From positions 1 to 64,000 of the forward strand of contig JAEYZM010000026.1 in assembly GCA_023427985.1 (NCBI GenBank): 64,000 nucleotides of DNA, given 5' to 3'. The notes under the pieces are model-generated. The model did no database searches, had not been told where the DNA came from, and worked only from the letters and a program-made list of their open reading frames with translations. Of this stretch, positions 61,580-64,000 are shown piece by piece; position 1 is the first letter of the stretch, and each line of letters begins with the position of its first letter. This stretch comes from Bacteroidota bacterium. Lineage in GTDB: Bacteria > Bacteroidota > Bacteroidia > Sphingobacteriales > Sphingobacteriaceae. The translations under genes were made by a program, and so were the position numbers.

Positions 61580-62613
61580 TGTGGTATGCAAAGTTTAGTT
61601 ATAAAATTATTTTCTTCTTCTGATGTTTGTAATAAATCGTTTCTAGAATATAATAAGTATAATCTACGTTTTATAGAGTTCAATCCGAAGCCAGTGCCTT
61701 TGTCGTTTGCAGATCTTGTCTCTTTATCGAAAGGGTTTTTCACGCAAATACAAAGTTGATTGTTCTCCAATTTTACATCAATTTGAATGGTTACTTCTCC
61801 AGTAGTATCGTACAATCCAAATTTGATTGCATTCTCCACTATAGGTTGTAAGAGCATTGCCGGCATTGAGCCTGAAGCATTATCAGATTTATTAATAATG
61901 GTATTTAATCGATGTCCGAAGCGCACTTTCTCAATTGAAAGATAAAGTTCTAATTGTTCCAATTCTTCTTCGATACTTACTTTTTTATTCTCTTCTTGCT
62001 TAAGTGTACTCCTAAGAAAGTCTGACAATTGATGTATCATAGTACGAGCTTGATCAGGTTTTACTACGATGAGTGCAGAGATGGAATTTAAGCTGTTAAA
62101 TAAAAAATGTGGTTGTAGTTTTTGTCGTAAGGAAATTAGTTCCGCTTCTTTCGCTAAGTCTTCAATGGTTTGTCGGCGCTTATCTTGATCTTTCTGTTCT
62201 TCTATTCCATACCAAAACCAAGAAATTCCTAAGGATGCGATGTTGATCATTAGTCCAAAAATAAATCGTATAGGTGTGCTTTGGTCTACGAAATTTCTAT
62301 AAATACTATCGTTTGAAATATAATTATAGCTTAGGTATTCGCTTACATTAATCCAAAAATAGGTTAATGTTAGTACCATCGACAAGCTAATCCATAAAGA
62401 TTTGTTGACAGGTTTATAGAAAAATAAAATGATGCTAATAAATATTGCACATGCTGCTAATAATGAGTTGTAGACAAAACTATCCCATATAGAAACTACC
62501 CATGAGAATTTAAATACATCGTGTAGTATCCAAAAATGTGTTACTGTCCAGCATATAAATAATAAGCTTAACAGTAAATTAAATCGCTTATATGAAAAAA
62601 TTGTCTTCGCCAA
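61576..62613 (-). CDS. LytS-type sensor histidine kinase
   Basis: A 345-aa membrane kinase with four hydrophobic segments (about 12-30, 46-66, 74-93 and 116-135) and no large periplasmic domain. A His_kinase domain with LRQKLQPHFLFNSLNSISAL (phospho-acceptor H169) and a HATPase with PMLLQPIVENAIKFGL and GTGFGLNSIKRRL follow. It is the middle gene of the LiaF-like/kinase/LytTR unit, ending 4 bases inside the regulator gene. Confidence 0.93.
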   Translation of the reverse strand: MAKTIFSYKRFNLLLSLLFICWTVTHFWILHDVFKFSWVVSIWDSFVYNSLLAACAIFISIILFFYKPVNKSLWISLSMVLTLTYFWINVSEYLSYNYISNDSIYRNFVDQSTPIRFIFGLMINIASLGISWFWYGIEEQKDQDKRRQTIEDLAKEAELISLRQKLQPHFLFNSLNSISALIVVKPDQARTMIHQLSDFLRSTLKQEENKKVSIEEELEQLELYLSIEKVRFGHRLNTIINKSDNASGSMPAMLLQPIVENAIKFGLYDTTGEVTIQIDVKLENNQLCICVKNPFDKETRSANDKGTGFGLNSIKRRLYLLYSRNDLLQTSEEENNFITKLCIPQ

Positions 62614-62618
62614 AATGA

Positions 62619-63338
62619 TTAATAGCTACGGATGTCAATACCACCGAAGATATTGGTACCTTCAATAATTAATACTTTATCGCCATTTGCATTTCCAATG
62701 GTTTGACTTCTTTTATCGTCGAGTCCACCAAAAACACTTACCATTTCAGATTTAATTATCCAGTTCGATGGTACTATAAGTTTAGTGCCAGCGAATATGG
62801 AAATTATTTCGATTTTAATGGTACCATTGAAATCGGCATTGATTAAATTCACATCATTACCACCAAAAACGGAGATGATTTCTCCTCCCTTGAGATTTTT
62901 ATTTACGATTATTTTCTTGTTGCCTGCAAATACAGCTGTTAAACTTAGAACATCATCATTGTCGGCATCTGCTTCAGAGACTTCACCACTTTCTTCATTG
63001 TAGACATGGATTTTTTTGTCTTTTTTAAGCATGAATTTCAATCCATAATAAATCATAACAAATGGGATGATTAAAGAAAATGCTTTGATATCGCGACCGG
63101 TAATATCATCGATGATAAAGATAAATCCGATTCCGACCATTATTAACCAAGACCAGTCTTTGAATTTATTTGCAATTCCAGAGAAGATACCGATTCCAAT
63201 CAGCAACATCGGCCAGCTAAATACCCATTCGGGCATGGGTAAATCTAATGTATTGCCTAAAAATAGTATCCCAACAAGGATTAACAATAAGCCAAACCAT
63301 TGCTTGTTGTTCTTCTTTTTATTTTCAATTGATGTCAT
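62619..63338 (-). CDS. LiaF-like membrane protein
   Basis: A 239-aa protein with four N-terminal TM segments (about 14-32, 36-53, 60-75 and 84-103). A short linker leads to a C-terminal beta-solenoid-like domain with repeated VFAGNKKIIVNK, VFGGNDVNLINA, IFAGTKLIVPS and VFGGLDDKRS units, typical of the LiaF/cell-wall-active antibiotic response family. In Bacillus, LiaF inhibits its kinase until the envelope is stressed. It begins the operon with the LytS-type kinase 5 bases downstream. Confidence 0.86.
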   Translation of the reverse strand: MTSIENKKKNNKQWFGLLLILVGILFLGNTLDLPMPEWVFSWPMLLIGIGIFSGIANKFKDWSWLIMVGIGFIFIIDDITGRDIKAFSLIIPFVMIYYGLKFMLKKDKKIHVYNEESGEVSEADADNDDVLSLTAVFAGNKKIIVNKNLKGGEIISVFGGNDVNLINADFNGTIKIEIISIFAGTKLIVPSNWIIKSEMVSVFGGLDDKRSQTIGNANGDKVLIIEGTNIFGGIDIRSY

Positions 63339-63458
63339 ATCTATGTATTATTTCCACTAAAGTAAGCTAGAATCAAAACCTCTACAAGGAATGTACGTTA
63401 ATAAAATATAAAAGACCGACGAACGCAGGATTTTTGTCGATTAAAGAGTAGGATTTAT

Positions 63459-63466
63459 TATTTTTG
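63459..63466 (+). promoter_or_regulatory. Promoter -7 box of the FeoB-associated gene (TATTTTTG)
   Basis: TATTTTTG matches TAnnTTTG and ends 4 bases before the ATG at 63471; a leaderless transcript is predicted. Confidence 0.55.
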
Positions 63467-63470
63467 CATT

Positions 63471-63635
63471 ATGATTCAATACATTTTAGTGGGGCTTTTA
63501 CTTTTATGGGCCATTTACTACATCGTTCAATTATTAAGAAAACAATTTACATCTAAGAGTGCTTGCGCATCTAATTGTGGTAAATGTGGGATTGATATGA
63601 GCAAATTGGATCAATCTGTCAATCCAAACAAATGA
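63471..63635 (+). CDS. FeoB-associated Cys-rich membrane protein
   Basis: A 54-aa frame. An N-terminal TM helix (IQYILVGLLLLWAIYYIV) is followed by a short basic stretch and a Cys cluster (SACASNCGKCGI), the layout of the FeoB_associated family, which may help ferrous iron transport. No feoA or feoB is in the window. It overlaps the start of the next gene through ATGA. Confidence 0.75.
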   Translation: MIQYILVGLLLLWAIYYIVQLLRKQFTSKSACASNCGKCGIDMSKLDQSVNPNK

Positions 63636-64000
63636 TGCAAAACGAATACATCAGCAGTTTACAAAATCCTAAAATTAAAAATATAGTTAAGTTGATTGAA
63701 AAATCATCTGAACGAAGGGCGCAACAATTGTTTGTAGTGGAGGGACTTCGAGAGTTGGGGATTGCTATCAGTTGTAATTATGAAATTGATCAATTGTATT
63801 ATTGCGAAGCATTGGGAGCAAGTTCGAAAGAATTAAAATCAAGACAATACTTTGATGTAAGCAAAGAGGTATTTAACAAAATTGCTTATCGTGAAGACAG
63901 TGATGGATACATCGCATTACTAAAACCTAAATACACTTCATTAAATGAATTAAGACTAAGAGAAAATCCATTTATAATAGTGATTGAATCGGTTGAAAAA
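63632..64000 (+). CDS. TrmH/SpoU-family RNA methyltransferase (truncated by the window end)
   Basis: The first 123 residues of a SPOUT-type RNA 2'-O-ribose methyltransferase. YISSLQNPKIKNIVKLIEKSSERRAQQLFVVEG (in parts) is the substrate-binding domain start, and NPFIIVIESVEK is the beginning of the catalytic SPOUT domain. The frame is still open at 64000. The ATG at 63632 overlaps the previous stop codon; a second ATG follows at 63635. The RNA target (rRNA or tRNA) is not readable. Confidence 0.88.
   Translation, partial: MMQNEYISSLQNPKIKNIVKLIEKSSERRAQQLFVVEGLRELGIAISCNYEIDQLYYCEALGASSKELKSRQYFDVSKEVFNKIAYREDSDGYIALLKPKYTSLNELRLRENPFIIVIESVEK

Noticed and set aside
1..64000. CRISPR arrays, insertion sequences, prophage genes, rRNA
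   Set aside because: I saw no regularly spaced repeats, transposase or integrase motifs, phage structural genes or rRNA sequence.

Overview
The window is a 64 kb chromosomal segment of an AT-rich Bacteroidota (class Bacteroidia). The evidence is a gliding-motility lipoprotein GldH, four secreted proteins with type IX secretion (T9SS) C-terminal sorting domains, recurrent Bacteroidota-type promoters (TAnnTTTG), an almost complete lack of Shine-Dalgarno sequences, and typical families such as DUF4403, 7TMR-DISM kinases, monofunctional BirA and Bacteroidota-type FtsH and Mrp. The order or genus cannot be fixed from the sequence alone. Coding density is high. No gene-free stretch reaches 300 bases (the longest, 1952-2121, is about 170), and I see no rRNA, CRISPR array, insertion sequence, prophage or replication origin.

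Region by region. 1-8.3 kb: typA; a degenerate nucleotidyltransferase overlapping murF; a degenerate GxxExxY protein; the leftward operon holB-ricT-like-gldH; and divergent ruvX-def. 8.3-20.3 kb: an inverted repeat; an exported carboxypeptidase-regulatory-like protein; the Fe-S genes nfu and mrp; a DUF4625-like lipoprotein; an AsmA-like/GT51 glycosyltransferase; yifB/comM; gmhA; a PQQ-type sugar dehydrogenase lipoprotein; a lipid kinase; dsbD; birA. 20.3-28.4 kb: rsfS-ftsH; LUD protein-lpxH-exported unknown; prfA; tRNA-Asp; a pterin dehydratase; a GNAT/nitrilase fusion. 28.4-33.4 kb: a T9SS protein, a DUF1569 protein and a large M4 metallopeptidase. 33.4-39.8 kb: a divergent small-ORF/XRE pair with palindromic sites, then a signalling cluster (receiver protein, ThiF-like E1, GNAT-like acyltransferase, 7TMR-DISM histidine kinase, REC-histidine kinase). 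39.8-48.8 kb: DUF4403-DinB-nupC, a large T9SS PKD protein, and a histidine kinase overlapping an M1 aminopeptidase. 48.8-64 kb: a gltX operon with a B12-binding protein and a crotonase; fcl and an antiporter; trmB with an alkyltransferase-like gene facing tag and an AhpD-like gene; polA, a truncated BstA-like remnant and a Sua5/TsaC gene; a LiaF-like/LytS/LytTR system; a FeoB-associated small membrane protein; and an rRNA/tRNA methyltransferase cut by the window end.

Most of the content is housekeeping: translation (typA, def, prfA, gltX, rsfS, trmB, tsaC, tRNA-Asp), envelope synthesis (murF, GT51, lpxH, gmhA, fcl), DNA maintenance (polA, holB, ruvX, tag, ATL) and Fe-S/thiol chemistry (mrp, nfu, dsbD). 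The best candidate for an undescribed system is the ThiF-GNAT-7TM kinase-REC kinase cluster at 34.0-39.7 kb. Its order suggests a small molecule made by the first two genes and sensed by the 7TM kinase. This is an inference from domain content and tight spacing, not something proven by the sequence.
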